A stretch of 42,288 nucleotides of DNA. It comes from Pigoraptor vietnamica (Eukaryota > Opisthokonta > Filasterea). Position 1 is the stretch's first letter. Each line of letters starts with the position of its first letter. Below are positions 1 to 13,394 of this stretch, one piece after another. The notes under the pieces are model-generated. The model saw only the letters and a program-made list of their open reading frames with translations. It ran no database searches and had not been told where the DNA came from. Both the position numbers and the translations under genes were made by a program. The DNA lies in contig CALSCQ010003137.1 of NCBI GenBank assembly GCA_943704525.1, forward strand, positions 1 to 42,288, in the 5' to 3' direction.

Positions 1-86
1 CCCCCAATCCACCTCCCTCTCTTCCGCTTCCCTCCCTCCAATTTGGCCGGTGGGTGTGCGCATTGCTGATTCACGGCCACCGCCTT
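1..86. other. 3' flank of the AKT-like kinase gene
   Basis: Sequence past the kinase stop codon on the minus strand. The outer half is a C/T-rich tract on the plus strand (about 8-40). I see no gene in it. It probably holds 3' UTR and the edge of the next gene outside the window. Confidence 0.5.
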
Positions 87-3007
<2,921 letters not shown>

Positions 3008-3468
3008 TGTCCCGCGCCGCCGCAGCGGCCTCTCGCCCACGCCCACTGGCAAGGGCGAAGAAGCGATGCGCACTCGAGTACTGCTGCGGCACGGCTGCTG
3101 CTCTCGTGTGTCGGTTTCGCTTGAACAAACGGTGTAAAAAGAAGAATTGCCTTGCCGCTGTCACAGCTCACCCCAGTTTGTTAGAATCGCTTGGGTAAAC
3201 AGAACCCACCCCGGATGCAACATTTTGGGCGAGATCTCGGCCGCATTCCTCGAACTGAAACGGAAATTCCGCAGTCCTCCGTTTGAAGAAGTGTTCGTGC
3301 GCGCAAAGTTGCAGTCACACAGCAGACGAATGCGCCCATGCGGACGTTGTTACACCGCTGCCTGACGCCATTGTTCTCTCTCTGAGTGGTGGCGCTATTA
3401 CTTTGTGCGCTTAGATCGCACGAGGCAGTCTACCGAAAGCGCAGTGGCGCGTTTGCCCAGCGAGGAGA
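3008..3468. promoter_or_regulatory. Divergent intergenic region, AKT-like kinase / IFT27
   Basis: This 461 bp lies between the start codons of two genes transcribed away from each other, so it must hold both 5' UTRs and promoters. I recognise no TATA box or known element. Short frames in it do not resemble a protein. Confidence 0.5.
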
Positions 3469-4631
3469 ATGGTCGTCTTGCGCTGTAAAGTGGTTCTCGT
3501 GGGTGAGTGTGCACCAGTCGCCAGCGCGTTTTGTTCGTGGGCGTCGCTGATCGCAGCACGTGGCACGCAGGCGACGCCGCTGTGGGCAAGACGGCCCTCA
3601 CGCAGGTGTTTCAGGGCGATGCCTCCCAGTTCCCAAAAACATATGCGATGGTGGGCTGTCCGTTGTGGAGTCCCTGTGCTCCTGCGTGGCTGAAAGCGCA
3701 TGTTTCGACCTGTTGTATGAGTTTTGAGAGGCTGGATGACAGAGCTGTCCTGATGTTGTTCAACTTGGGAAAGAAATGGACAATGTTACGCCAGCCGAAG
3801 TGCGGTAGGCGAAGTGTGATCGCTCACTCGGCCAATGCAGACGGCCGGCGTGGACTTGATTGTGAAGACGGTCGGAATTCCCGAGACGAAGGACGCCGTC
3901 GAACTCTTCATCTTTGACACAGCAGGGCACGAGGTTTACAGCGACATCGTCTCGCGATATGTGGGTTGCGTTGCGCTGTAGATGGCCAGGTCATTCGCAA
4001 GGGATCTCACACGTGCGCGCGCAGTGGACGGACGCTTCGGCGGTTATGGTTGTGTACGACATGACAAACAAGGCGTCGTTTGAGAACGCGGCCAAGTGGT
4101 ACGACCGCGTGCGAAAGACGCGACCAGACGGCGGCATTGGAGGTGTGCATCTTGGGCTGCTGGTGTTTATTATTGCGACTCTGTTTTCAACTGTGAACAA
4201 TTGATGCAACCAAGTCGGATATCTAAGATATTGAAGCAGTGCCATTCAACATACTGACCCGCGGTACTCCCCAGGGATTCTTGTTGGCACCAAGAAAGAT
4301 TTGGAGGAGGTCCGTGTCGTCAAAGAGAAGGCGGCAAAGGAGTTTGCCAAGAGCAAGAACCTCAAGTACTTTGAGGTGTCGGCGGTGGGTCGCATGCCTG
4401 GCGCGTTGTCTGTGTCTGTGCGTTGCTTGCCCTGCTCGGCGGTGGGTCGCATGCCTGCGCGTTGTCTGTGTTTGTGCGTTGCTTGCGCTTGTCACTGTCT
4501 GCGAGTCCAAGCTCACCGCAGTGCACACCCAGATGACACAAGTTGAGGTCGACGCGCCCTTCGTCGAGCTTGCCGAAATGTTCTACCACAATTACGAGGA
4601 GAAGATCCAGCGATTCAAGGGGCTCGTGTGA
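3469..4631 (+). CDS. IFT27: Intraflagellar transport protein 27 (RABL4-type small GTPase)
   Basis: Small GTPase of the IFT-B complex, working in the flagellum in BBSome-linked export of membrane proteins. Exons: 3469-3502, 3571-3650, 3841-3960, 4025-4142, 4275-4384, 4533-4631; 186 aa, equal to the human protein. P-loop GDAAVGKT at 12-19, FDTAGHE in the switch II region, and TKKD at 123-126 in place of the usual NKxD. Blocks such as AGVDLIVKTV and VELFIFDTAG, and the tail APFVELAEMFYHNYEEK, match IFT27 rather than ordinary Rabs. There is no C-terminal prenylation cysteine, as usual for IFT27. This gene is the best evidence that the organism is ciliated. Intron 5 contains a tandem duplication that repeats the splice donor. 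Confidence 0.93.
4381..4494 (+). repeat. Two-copy 57-bp tandem repeat across the IFT27 exon 5 / intron 5 border
   Basis: Copy 1 covers 4381-4437 and copy 2 starts at 4438, with a few substitutions and a 1-base loss. Each copy begins GGCGGTGGGTCGCATGCCT, so the exon end and splice donor are both duplicated (donors at 4385 and 4442). The unit is 57 bp and has no stop codon in frame. Confidence 0.9.
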
Positions 4632-4777
4632 TGCCAATAGATCGCGTTCTCAGAAAAAAAAGAGGAAATCAAAGTGTATGGACGCAAGTTTCCAACCGGG
4701 GCATGTATTGGCCGGAAAATGGCACAGCCGCGCGCAAGGTCGCGCGCCCCGCACAGCGAATATAGAGACGCAAGAAG

Positions 4778-6447
4778 TTACTGCTCCTTCTCGAGGTCGC
4801 GCTTGCGAGCACCCTGCACAGGGCACGTGACATCGGTCAGACTCCCTGGCAACCGCTCGTTCCCAACACAGACACAGCGAGAGCCCACGCACCATGAACG
4901 CCTTCTTCTCCTCGATCGTCTGGAAGCGGCCATGGCCAAACTTGGACGACGTGTCGATGAACTTGAGGTCGACCTTCTCGAGGGCCGAGCGGCGCGTGTG
5001 GGCGACGAGCGACTTGCGGAGCGTGACGATGCGCTTCTTGGGGCCCACAATGCAGCCCTTGACCATGACGTAGTCGTTGGTCACCTCACCGTAGTGGGGG
5101 AAGCCACCGAGCGGCGTGATCGACTTGTCCGTCAGATCGTACTCCGTCGCGGCGTTGTTCTGCGTTGACAAAACGGCGTCAGCAAATCGGTAGTTCCTAG
5201 TGCAAACATGTGCGCGATGTCCCTCGAGCGCAGCGCACCTTGATGACCTTGCCGCCCTCCGTGCGGATCGCATCACCGATGCGGTAGATCTTCTTGTTGC
5301 GCTCCGTGCGGTGGAAGTAGCCGTGCTGACCGGCGCGGGGCACCGTGTACTGCACGTTGGCCGGGTGCCACGCGCCAATGCACGCGACCTTGCGGAGACC
5401 CTTGTGCGTCTTGCGGGGGAGCTTGCGCGTGCCCCAGCGCTTCGTGACGCCCGTGAAGCCGTGGCCCTTCGTCACACCAATGACGTCAATCATCTCGTTC
5501 TGGGCAAAGACGGCCTTGATGTCGATCTCCTTCTCGAAGTGCTTGACGGCAAAGTCGACCTTGTCGGCGACAGACCCGCCGTTGACCTGGATCTCCATGA
5601 TGTGCGCCTTCTTCTGGAGCTTGACCTTGCGCGCCTGAAGAGAGCAGCGACAGCACCTCGTCAGATCTAGACACGTAAAACGTGAAAGAAGGCAGCACCG
5701 GACAACTCAAGCAAGCGGGACGAACAGGCCACACGGGACAGCATGCACGCACCTGCGTGTGAGCAATGACGCGGACGACCGAGCAGTACTTCTTGATGCG
5801 GGCGAGCTCGCGGTCGATCGACTTCTTGCCCTCCTCCGACGTCCAGCGCTTGGCGTACTTGGTGAACGCCTTCTTCTTCGACTTGTACCACGTCTTGTAG
5901 AAGCGGCGGCGGCAGTCCTCGCTCAGGTGCTCGGCCCACACCGTCGTGAGCGCGCGGAGGCCGCGGGGCGTCTGGACGTACCCGACAACACCGACGACGA
6001 CCATCGGCGGCGTCTCAATGATCGTGACGGCCTCGACGATCTCCTTCTTGTGCGACTTCGAGCCCGTGCGGTCGAGCTCGCGCACAATGTGCGTCATGCC
6101 GGCCTTGTGGCCCATGAAGGCCGTCAGGTGGCACGGCTTCGACGCATCGTCACGCGGGAAGCTCTTGACCTTGCCCTTATGGCGCGCAGCGCGCTTGCGG
6201 GGAAGGAACCCCAGGTTGCCGTGGCGCGGCGCCTCAAACTTGCGGTGCGACTGTGAAAGATGGGACAAATCTAAGCAATCGGCTGGACAATGCGCGCAAA
6301 ATGACAGTATGCACAACAGGGGCCCAAACTAAAGCACAGCACGGCCGCCCTAGCTGGGACAGCGCAGCCCATCCACGATGTACTGGCTACGCTCACTAAA
6401 CGAGGCCAACGACGAAGGGCTGTCCTAAAGAGACGCGTGCGTACCAT
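4778..6447 (-). CDS. RPL3: Cytosolic large-subunit ribosomal protein uL3
   Basis: Core protein of the 60S subunit, reaching towards the peptidyl-transferase centre. Exons in coding order: 6447-6445 (the ATG alone), 6250-5753, 5634-5239, 5159-4893, 4813-4778; 399 aa, the usual length. It is nearly collinear with animal and fungal uL3: [11 protein letters not shown] at the start, then [40 protein letters not shown] and a basic tail. The first intron sits directly after the initiator ATG, as in the eS26 gene of this window. Upstream of the ATG there is a pyrimidine-rich stretch on the coding strand (about 6474-6501), which could be part of a TOP-like leader. Translation is high-confidence except for the ATG-only first exon, inferred from the consensus donor GTACGC and the family start. 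Confidence 0.96.
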
Positions 6448-6818
6448 TGTGGGGGCGTCCGAAGGACCAGACGATGCTCCACCACGACGGAAAAAGAGGA
6501 GGAGATAGATGGCCAGATGGTTGCGTTTTCAGGTGGGATGGCCGAGGGGATGTGTGTGTGTGTGTGTGCATGCACTGCAGCCAGCGTGCACTCAATCAGA
6601 TCCACCCCGGATGATCGTTGATTCGGTGAATTGGCGCATCACCCAGCATTTCTTCAAAAAACAGACCCATCTGTCAAATTATATCTCCGGGTGGAGCCAC
6701 CCCCTCAAAGGCACTGGGATTGCAAACGCTTTTCAACTGATTGTTGTGCCGGTAGTGAAAGTTGCATCGTCCGCGCTTTTCTTGCCTTAGCTGCGTGCGG
6801 CACACCCGCTATTCGAGA
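6448..6818. promoter_or_regulatory. Divergent intergenic region, RPL3 / NDUFB10-like
   Basis: This 371 bp separates two outward-reading genes. It contains a short TG run (about 6550-6569) and the C/T-rich leader of RPL3. I see no gene in it. Confidence 0.5.
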
Positions 6819-7546
6819 ATGGGAGGAGAGGGAGACGGCGACAAGATTCGTCTTCCGTTTGTGAAGCTCAAGTATGAGTCGGGCCAGGAGGCTGTGGAGC
6901 GGCAAGACGGCGCCGAAAAGGAGCGCCAGATTTACTACGAAATGGCGCGGATATTGCGCGACCGCGTGGCAGAGTGCCGGCGACGGGAGGGCGTGAATCA
7001 TGCAAAGAAATGCGTGAACATCTACGAGGCGTATATGCGTCATGTGCGACCGGACCTCACCGGCGGCGAACGGCCCGCTTATTGTAAGTGTGTTGTGTCT
7101 TGGTGTCTTTTCTTTTTGGTGGCGGCAGTGTGGAAGTGGGGAAGAAATTGGGGCGAGTGAGTAGTCGTGGGGAGGAACTGGGATGGGAAAGGTTGTTTTG
7201 TGAACCCGTTTTGAAATCTTCAATTGGGTGAAAAGGCAAACGTCCTGCAATGTAATGTTTGAATGCTTCTGCGTATTTGAATGCTTTGGTGTGTGTCTGG
7301 GGAAGGGGAGGGAGAGAGACCTTGGTTCGTGGCAGTCATAGGGGTTGAACGGGAGAGAGAGAGGGGGGGAAACAAGGTATGGTTAATGCGCATTTGCCTG
7401 TTTAAAGCGTTATCAGCTGTTTGGGAATGCCAAGACACTGTGCGTTGCGGCCTGCTGAGCCCCTGTCGTTTCCCCCATCCGCAGTGGAACTTTTCCCTCC
7501 CCAGTTCACGGCGGACAAGTACCCTCGCAGCAAGTACGACGTGTGA
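6819..7546 (+). CDS. NDUFB10: Probable mitochondrial complex I subunit NDUFB10 (PDSW)
   Basis: Two exons: 6819-7083 and 7485-7546; 108 aa. The central block, RDRVAECRRREGVNHAKKC, aligns with human NDUFB10 (RLKACQQREGQNYQQNC), including two cysteines 11 residues apart and the REG-N core. It is predicted to be an accessory subunit of the membrane arm, facing the intermembrane space. It is shorter than the human subunit (172 aa), close to plant and protist forms. There is no cleavable presequence, as expected for this class. The 401 bp intron is long for this window. The C-terminal exon (PPQFTADKYPRSKYDV) has no clear match that I recall. The family call rests on one short motif. Confidence 0.62.
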
Positions 7547-7763
7547 ACGCAGCGGGTGACGTCGACGCTGTCCGTCGGCGTCCCTATGTCGAATGTGTAT
7601 ATAGCGTGCATATGAAGAACGAGAGATTGCCCGAGTCGCATAGTCCACCAGGACACTGTACAGGCAGAGTCAGATACACGCACGCGCAACGCACGGGCAA
7701 CGCAGCCGCAACGCGCCATAACGAAACGACAACGGGACGCAACGAGACCCAAACGAAGCGACA
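7547..7763. other. Convergent 3' region, NDUFB10-like / SmD3
   Basis: 217 bp between two stop codons; it holds both 3' UTRs. No gene seen. Confidence 0.5.
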
Positions 7764-8362
7764 TCATTGGCGCCGCTGGAACGCATTGCCACCAGGTGCA
7801 CCGCCACGCCCACCACGCCCGCCAGCAGGCCCACCACGACCACGCGCGCGCCCTCGTGCCGCGGCTGCAAGAAAACGGTCGCGTAAGCACCGATCAAAAT
7901 CACGCTAAACTACCCGCGGCTTAATGGGGTCTCACAGCAAAAGTGGATAAAGCGTGCCACCAAGAGCACCCAGATGCACAGCGGAGCACTCGTTCTTAGA
8001 TTAAAAAAAAACAGACACCTCAGCCACAGCGCGTGCAGAGGCAGACACCAACCTTGAGCGCGCAGGATGGCCGTCTTCCCTCCCGCACCGCCCTTTTTCT
8101 CTGCCTTTCGTTGGAACATTGGCGCATTCTTCAACATGTCGGGAAGAATAAGGAAGCGAATCTTGGACCCGCGAATGTACACATGCTCCAGCTCGGTGAC
8201 ATGGCCGTCCCGCGCCGTCATCTTGACCTCCTGCAGCTGACTGTTCATGTTGTCCTCCGCCTCCACAAGCCGTCCGCGATAAATCTCGCCCGTTTTGAGC
8301 TCAATTGTGATCACGTGGCCCTCCGCCTCGTGAATCAACTTGATGGGAATGCCGATGGACAT
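7764..8362 (-). CDS. SNRPD3: Small nuclear ribonucleoprotein SmD3
   Basis: Core Sm-ring protein of U1, U2, U4 and U5 snRNPs. Exons in coding order: 8362-8053 and 7864-7764; 136 aa. The start [21 protein letters not shown] and the Sm1/Sm2 blocks ([39 protein letters not shown]) are diagnostic of SmD3. The second exon encodes an RG-rich tail ([18 protein letters not shown]) ending FQRRQ, like the human tail. The arginines are typical symmetric dimethylation sites for SMN-type assembly. Joining the exons G|CC across the intron restores the [15 protein letters not shown] order of animal SmD3. Confidence 0.95.
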
Positions 8363-8775
8363 TTTTGCGAAGCGCAGCCGAGCGCGCCAACCGACAAAAA
8401 AAAGCACTACGCGCGATGATCCGTCCCTTAACAGCAGACGCAATCGCTGCAATCGGCGCCTCCTCTTGCTAGGTCACTGTACCGTCCCCCTTCTCTTGCT
8501 AAAGATGGCGTGTGCTGCGCCCGATGGCAAGCAGCCGACGCGACGCGCAAACGGATGCGATTGAGAGCGAAGAGCCAGAGCGGCATCAACAGCTGATTCG
8601 CATCCGGGGTGGCTCACAATTCACGTGACACACCACCCACCCCGTATGGTGCTCGCACAAGGCCGCGCCACATCGCAATCGACGGTGCAGCCCATAGCCA
8701 TCAAAGAGATCTCCCGCAAACCGTCGCTTTCTTTCTCTTCTGTTTGCCCGGCACGTCCCGAAGCAACTCGCAGCC
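8363..8775. promoter_or_regulatory. Divergent intergenic region, SmD3 / RPS26
   Basis: 413 bp between two outward-reading genes. Close to the RPS26 start lies a pyrimidine run (about 8727-8745) that may belong to a TOP-like leader. Nothing else is recognised. Confidence 0.5.
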
Positions 8776-9505
8776 ATGGTGAGTGCAGACTCTGCGATGC
8801 TGTGGCTGTGACTCGGGCGGATGGATGGTCGGGCGGGGATGGATGGTTGGGGACTCATTTGGGGATAGCAATGGGCCTGGCGACGGCCGTTTAGGGAACG
8901 TTCACTGGAGTTTCGTTGTTTCGCGTACCTCGCAATGTCCTTTGCGCGACAAATGTGAATTGAGTTTGTCTGTTGTGGTGAGAGTTTTCGTGATGTGCTC
9001 TGAATGTGGCGTTTTCTGCGCATCAGACTCAGAAGCGGCGCAACTGCGGGCGCGCTAAGCACGGACGCGGCCACGTCAAGCCCGTCCGCTGCTCCAACTG
9101 CGCGCGCTGCGTCCCCAAGGACAAGGCCATCAAGCGGTTCCTCATCCGCAACATGGTCGAGCAGGCCGCCATTCGTGACATCAGCGAGGCGTCCGTCTAC
9201 GAGAGTGGGTGTTGCTGGGCAATATTTGGCGTCATTGAGCCATTGTACTTGCGCACGTGAACTGGTTGCATTCTGCGCGCTGTTTATTAGCACAACGGAG
9301 ATGAGACTCATTTTTCATTGTTTATTTGTGCGAAGACTACGCTCTCCCCAAGCTCTACATCAAGATGCAGTACTGCATCTCGTGCGCCATTCACTCGAAG
9401 GTCGTCCGCAACCGCTCGCGGGAGGAGCGCAAGAACCGTGACCCCCCGCCTCGCTTCAAGCGCGCTGGCCGCCCTGAGGACCGGAAGCAGGCGCCCAAGA
9501 AGTAG
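8776..9505 (+). CDS. RPS26: Cytosolic small-subunit ribosomal protein eS26
   Basis: 40S protein near the mRNA exit channel. Exons: 8776-8778 (ATG only), 9027-9204, 9336-9505; 116 aa, the usual size. The sequence [21 protein letters not shown] and the two zinc-binding CxxC pairs (RCSNCARC and YCISCAIH) identify it without doubt. The first intron directly follows the ATG (donor GTGAGT), the same design as RPL3 here. The lysine-rich tail ends QAPKK. The gene shares its upstream region with SmD3. Confidence 0.97.
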
Positions 9506-9853
9506 AATGCTTGGCCGCATTGCGTGCGTGTTGGCTGACCGTGGCCACGTCCGCGCATAAATCGAGATGTGACCGTGTGGAAGCTGTGTGGACTATACGC
9601 CTCGCAGGGGTTTTTTTTTTGACGCTTTGATTGTGCCACTTGTCGGCGTTGTGCCACTTACTGTTTCCATGCTTCGACCGACTGAGGCGTGTGTTGGCGT
9701 GTTGGGATCGATGAGCCCCCATAATCACATGTAATGGGCAATAATGTCTGTCTCTTGAGAATTTGGGCTTAGGACACTGGGAGTGCGTGTTGACTGAGGG
9801 GCTGATTCGAGGTTTGGACGTTGTTCGGGCACCGCGTTGCTTATTATTGTGGC

Positions 9854-9937
<84 letters not shown>

Positions 9938-10329
9938 CTCTCTTTCTGCATGATGTCGTGTTTATCAGCGCCTGGTGTCTGTACGGCAGTGCCTGTTCTT
10001 GCGCATGAAGCAAGGGACACAGAAAGCGGAGTTTCAGAAACGAGTGAAGAGTGTGAGTAACAGCGCACCCTTCCCCACCCCGGATGATCCCTCCGGGGCA
10101 GACGTGGGTGTGTGTTGCAAGGCGACTGCTTTCATAGTGAGCGCCATACAAAATAATTCCAAATAATCGCTTTCTCACCAAGACGAAAATAACCGCCACA
10201 GGGAGATGCATGCACGCACACACACACACACACACTCTCTCTCTCTTCCTGACCATTACTTCAGTCATTTGTACAAGAGGCACACCGCACCACAGTTTAT
10301 TTCGCGGCGGCGTGCAGCACATTGTCAAA
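9506..10329. other. Long intergenic region between RPS26 and G-gamma
   Basis: 824 bp between two same-strand genes, including the RPS26 3' UTR, a 74-bp (TC) array and a short (CA) run just before the G-gamma leader. Several CACCCCGGATGA-like words (10074-10086 and 6604-6613) recur in the window, but I could not tie them to any function. No gene is seen. Confidence 0.45.
9859..9932 (+). repeat. (TC)37 microsatellite
   Basis: Uninterrupted TC dinucleotide array of 74 bp, about 400 bp before the G-gamma start codon. Pure homopurine-homopyrimidine tracts can form triplex DNA or bind GAGA-type factors. Confidence 0.98.
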
Positions 10330-11077
10330 ATGGCGGACGCGCGTGTTGAGCGCATGAAGAAGAGCGTCGACACGCTCAAGGCCGAACTCGAGTTTCCTCG
10401 TGTCAAGGTCTCGGAGGCGAGCGTCTCGTGGGTATTCGCCGCGTGATCCCCGCTCTCTGCAGTTTTGCGAAAGCCCGTCTATGTCTCACGCACCCGGTAC
10501 ACGCGATCTTTGGTTGTGGCTTTCTATTTCTTTTCCACGCCTGCGCTCATAAGCATTTCACGCACAAGTGCACGAGGATGCGCACAGAGTATTAGTCTTC
10601 CCAGTCGTCTGCCTTCTCCTCTCCATTCAGCGTACTTAAATTTTGACTGCTTATTGCCTCATACTTATCGCACAAATACGGACATGCACACACAACACAT
10701 GCGCGCACACACATTTCGACTCAAGCTCATCCCTCATTGTGTATTTCGAGGACGCCCGTCATTCGTTTTATTTTGGAGCCCATTTCCTTATGCTCTTTGT
10801 GTTTGTATTGTCTTACGGTTGGCCTTTAAAACTGCTCTTAACCACCGGGTTTGGGCAAGGGCATCATTGAGTGCGATATTGGACACGCTCTTGCGATGCG
10901 CTTTCTTTCATCGTTGGCAGCCCTTTTCCTTTCTACGCCGTTGACACTTTACCCTCCTGCAGCCTCAAGGAGTTCTGCGCCAAGACAAAGGACCCGCTCC
11001 TCCCGTCCATCCACGGCAAGCTTGAGGACAAGGACAACCCGTACGCCAAGGAGCGCAGCAAGTGCGACATGCTCTAG
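10330..11077 (+). CDS. Heterotrimeric G-protein gamma subunit
   Basis: Two exons: 10330-10427 and 10963-11077; 70 aa, the classic G-gamma length. The helix VERMKKSVDTLKAELEFPRVKVSEASVSL aligns with the G-gamma core ([20 protein letters not shown]). The motif DPLLPSI matches the family DPLLTPV. NPYAKERSKCDML resembles NPFREKKFFC-AIL and ends in a CaaX box, CDML, for prenylation and membrane anchoring. It should pair with a G-beta propeller and a G-alpha not in this window. The single intron splits a serine codon and is 535 bp, among the longest here. The call is strong because the start, the core, the DPLL motif and the CaaX box are all in order. Confidence 0.9.
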
Positions 11078-11227
11078 GCTGCCCGTCGCAGCACGCGCGT
11101 CTCGTCTTTTCGTGCGTTGCGTTTTGTGGTCTCTGTATCATATCAATTGTCTAAAAAAAATGGCTGTTCTGCAAATTTTACCGAGGCTGCGGTCCGCAGA
11201 CAATCGCCCCTTTGTACGCGAACGCGC
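11078..11227. other. Convergent 3' region, G-gamma / PDI
   Basis: 150 bp between the two stop codons; both 3' UTRs must fit or overlap here. An A8 run occurs at 11152-11160. Confidence 0.5.
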
Positions 11228-12971
11228 TTACAGCTCCTCGTGGCTGTGGTCGTGGCCGTGCGACTCGACCTCGACGGCGTTCTTCTCAACGAAGCTCGCC
11301 AGGTCGTCCAGCGTGCGGCCGCCGTCGTAGCTGAGGGCCGTGCGGCTGCCAGCGGGGTAGAACTTGAGCGTGGGGAAGCCCTGGATGCTGAGGTTGGGCG
11401 CCTCGTTCTGCGTCGAGTCCATCTTGGCAATCACAATGTCCTTACGCGAGGCAAACTTGGCGCCGAGCTCGTCCCAGATGGGCGAGAGCTTCTTGCAGTG
11501 GCCGCACCACGGCGCGTCTGTCGAGAGCAGATGAGGGTGATTAACACGGAAGCAATGCAAAGTGCACGCCAAGTGCACGCATGAACGCCAAATAAACGGG
11601 GACACTCACAGTACTCGACAAAGACGTTCTTCGAGTCGTCGTAAACGACCTGGTCGTGGTTCTTGCCGACGAGGATCTTGACGGCGTTCTTGTCCCAGTC
11701 CTCGGGAACATCCGCCGACATGAGGTACTTCTCGAGCGTGCCGTCCAGGTAGCTCTGCACAAACGCCGAGAGCGACGCCTCGGTGATCTCGCGCGTCGCC
11801 GGGCGGTACTTGTCCATCGAGTCGGCGCCCATGTTGATGAGGCGCACGTCGGGGAGGTCGTCCTGCTTGATCGTAAAGTACTCGAGCACGCGGTAGCTGC
11901 TCGACTTGTCGCCGTCAACAAACACGAAGAGCAGCTGGCCCTTGTAGTTGGCCGCCACGGCGCGGTACGCGCTCAGCAGCCCCTCCGACGCAGCGTCCGA
12001 CTTCTTGAGGAAGAGGAGCACGTGCTTCTTGATGTCGCCGCCGAAAATCTTCTGCGCCGTCGAGTCGAGGAACTCGATGATGAGGGGAAGCTGGTTGTTG
12101 GCCACAAACTTGCTGATCTCCTCGGCGTTGTAGCCGCCCGTAAACTCGCTGCGGCCCTCGTCGAACTTCTTGAAGAGGATAATCGCGGGGCTGTCGACGT
12201 TGAACTCCGTCGCCACGGCCGTGCTCGTGCTGATGCCGAAAGGAATGTCATCGATGCCGTCCGCGGCCTTCAGGAAAGCGCGCGCCTCGGCAGAGTCGGC
12301 CGAGCTGAAGAAGCCAACGACAGTCACCTCCGCCGACTCGGAAAACTCGCGGGCAGCCTCCGCCGTCTCGAGGGAGCGCGCAGACGGGCCCGTGCGCTTG
12401 CGAAGCCAGTTCACAATCTCCGTCGACGTGCGGCCACCTGCACAAAGAGCAACTCCTCGTAAGCACAGCACAACGCACGAACGCACGCAACTGCAGCACA
12501 CGATTGCAACTGCAGCAGGAACGCAGTTGCCAGCACACGAACGTACCGTTGTACTCGGTCTCGGCGCCGTTCTTGAAAAACTTGATCGTGGGGTAGCCGC
12601 GGACGTTGAAGCGACCGGCCGTCTTCGTATGAACCGTCGCATCGAGCTTGCCGAGGAAGATGTCCGAACCCTTGAGCTCGGTGGCGGCCTTGGCGTACTC
12701 GGGGGCGAGGTTCTTGCAGTGGCCGCACCACGGGGCGTCTGCGGCAAACAACAAGACAGTCAGCACGGTGTTCCCTTTGCACGCCCTCAGCACTCTGCGA
12801 TGGGAGACACCCACAGAACTCGGCGAGGACGAAGTTCTTCTCCTTGATGACGTCGTCAAAGTTGTCGTCCGTGAGCACAATCACATTCTCCTCGAGCTCG
12901 TAGTCGGCGCTCGCGGCAACGCGGCCGGCGATGCACGCCACCACAAGCAGAACGACAACGGCGGCCTTCAT
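11228..12971 (-). CDS. P4HB/PDI: Protein disulfide isomerase (a-b-b'-a' type)
   Basis: ER oxidoreductase that forms and reshuffles disulfides in secretory proteins. Exons in coding order: 12971-12815, 12738-12547, 12437-11610, 11517-11228; about 488 aa. A signal peptide, [16 protein letters not shown], comes first. The a domain has [10 protein letters not shown] (C57/C60), then two redox-inactive b domains with [14 protein letters not shown] and the acid-rich [15 protein letters not shown] linker, then the a' domain with [10 protein letters not shown] (C397/C400). The C-terminus is HSHEEL: HEEL is a KDEL-class ER retrieval signal. Introns 1 and 3 interrupt equivalent places in the two catalytic domains (the tyrosine codon just before APWCGHC), as expected from internal duplication of the thioredoxin unit. 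Confidence 0.95.
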
Positions 12972-13394
12972 TTTCTCTGCGATCGGAGCGAATGAAAGCT
13001 GCGGATGCTCTTTTCCTTGCGGATGAGCTTGGTTGATGAAGGTGTGATCGCGCACTCTGCGGGTTATGCAGGTGTGTTGCGCGAGCAAATTTGTGTACTG
13101 CGATTGCGTACTGAGCCTGTACACGCCCTACTTACTGCCCGCGATTGTCCCAAACAAACGCGAGGAGAGCACATGGCGTGGCTGTTTTCAATTTGGCCAA
13201 GTAGTAGTATTCGGACTCCACACTGGTGGCGGACGCTGATTGGTGCACTTTCAGCCAATGGCAATCCCGTTCCGCCGTTCCTGCGGGTGCGCTCCGTCTT
13301 GTTTGCGTTGTGTGTGCTGAGATCTCTAACAACAGGGCCACCGGGCGTGGGACGGAGCGCAAGCAGGAAGGCAGAGTGCCATTCAATGTGGCAC
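12972..13394. other. Intergenic region upstream of PDI and downstream of CysRS
   Basis: 423 bp between two minus-strand genes. It should contain the 3' end of the CysRS transcript and the PDI promoter and leader. No gene or known element is recognised. Confidence 0.45.

Noticed and set aside
11656-12462. 268-codon plus-strand frame over PDI
   Set aside because: Antisense of PDI exon 3, low-complexity and repetitive in composition.
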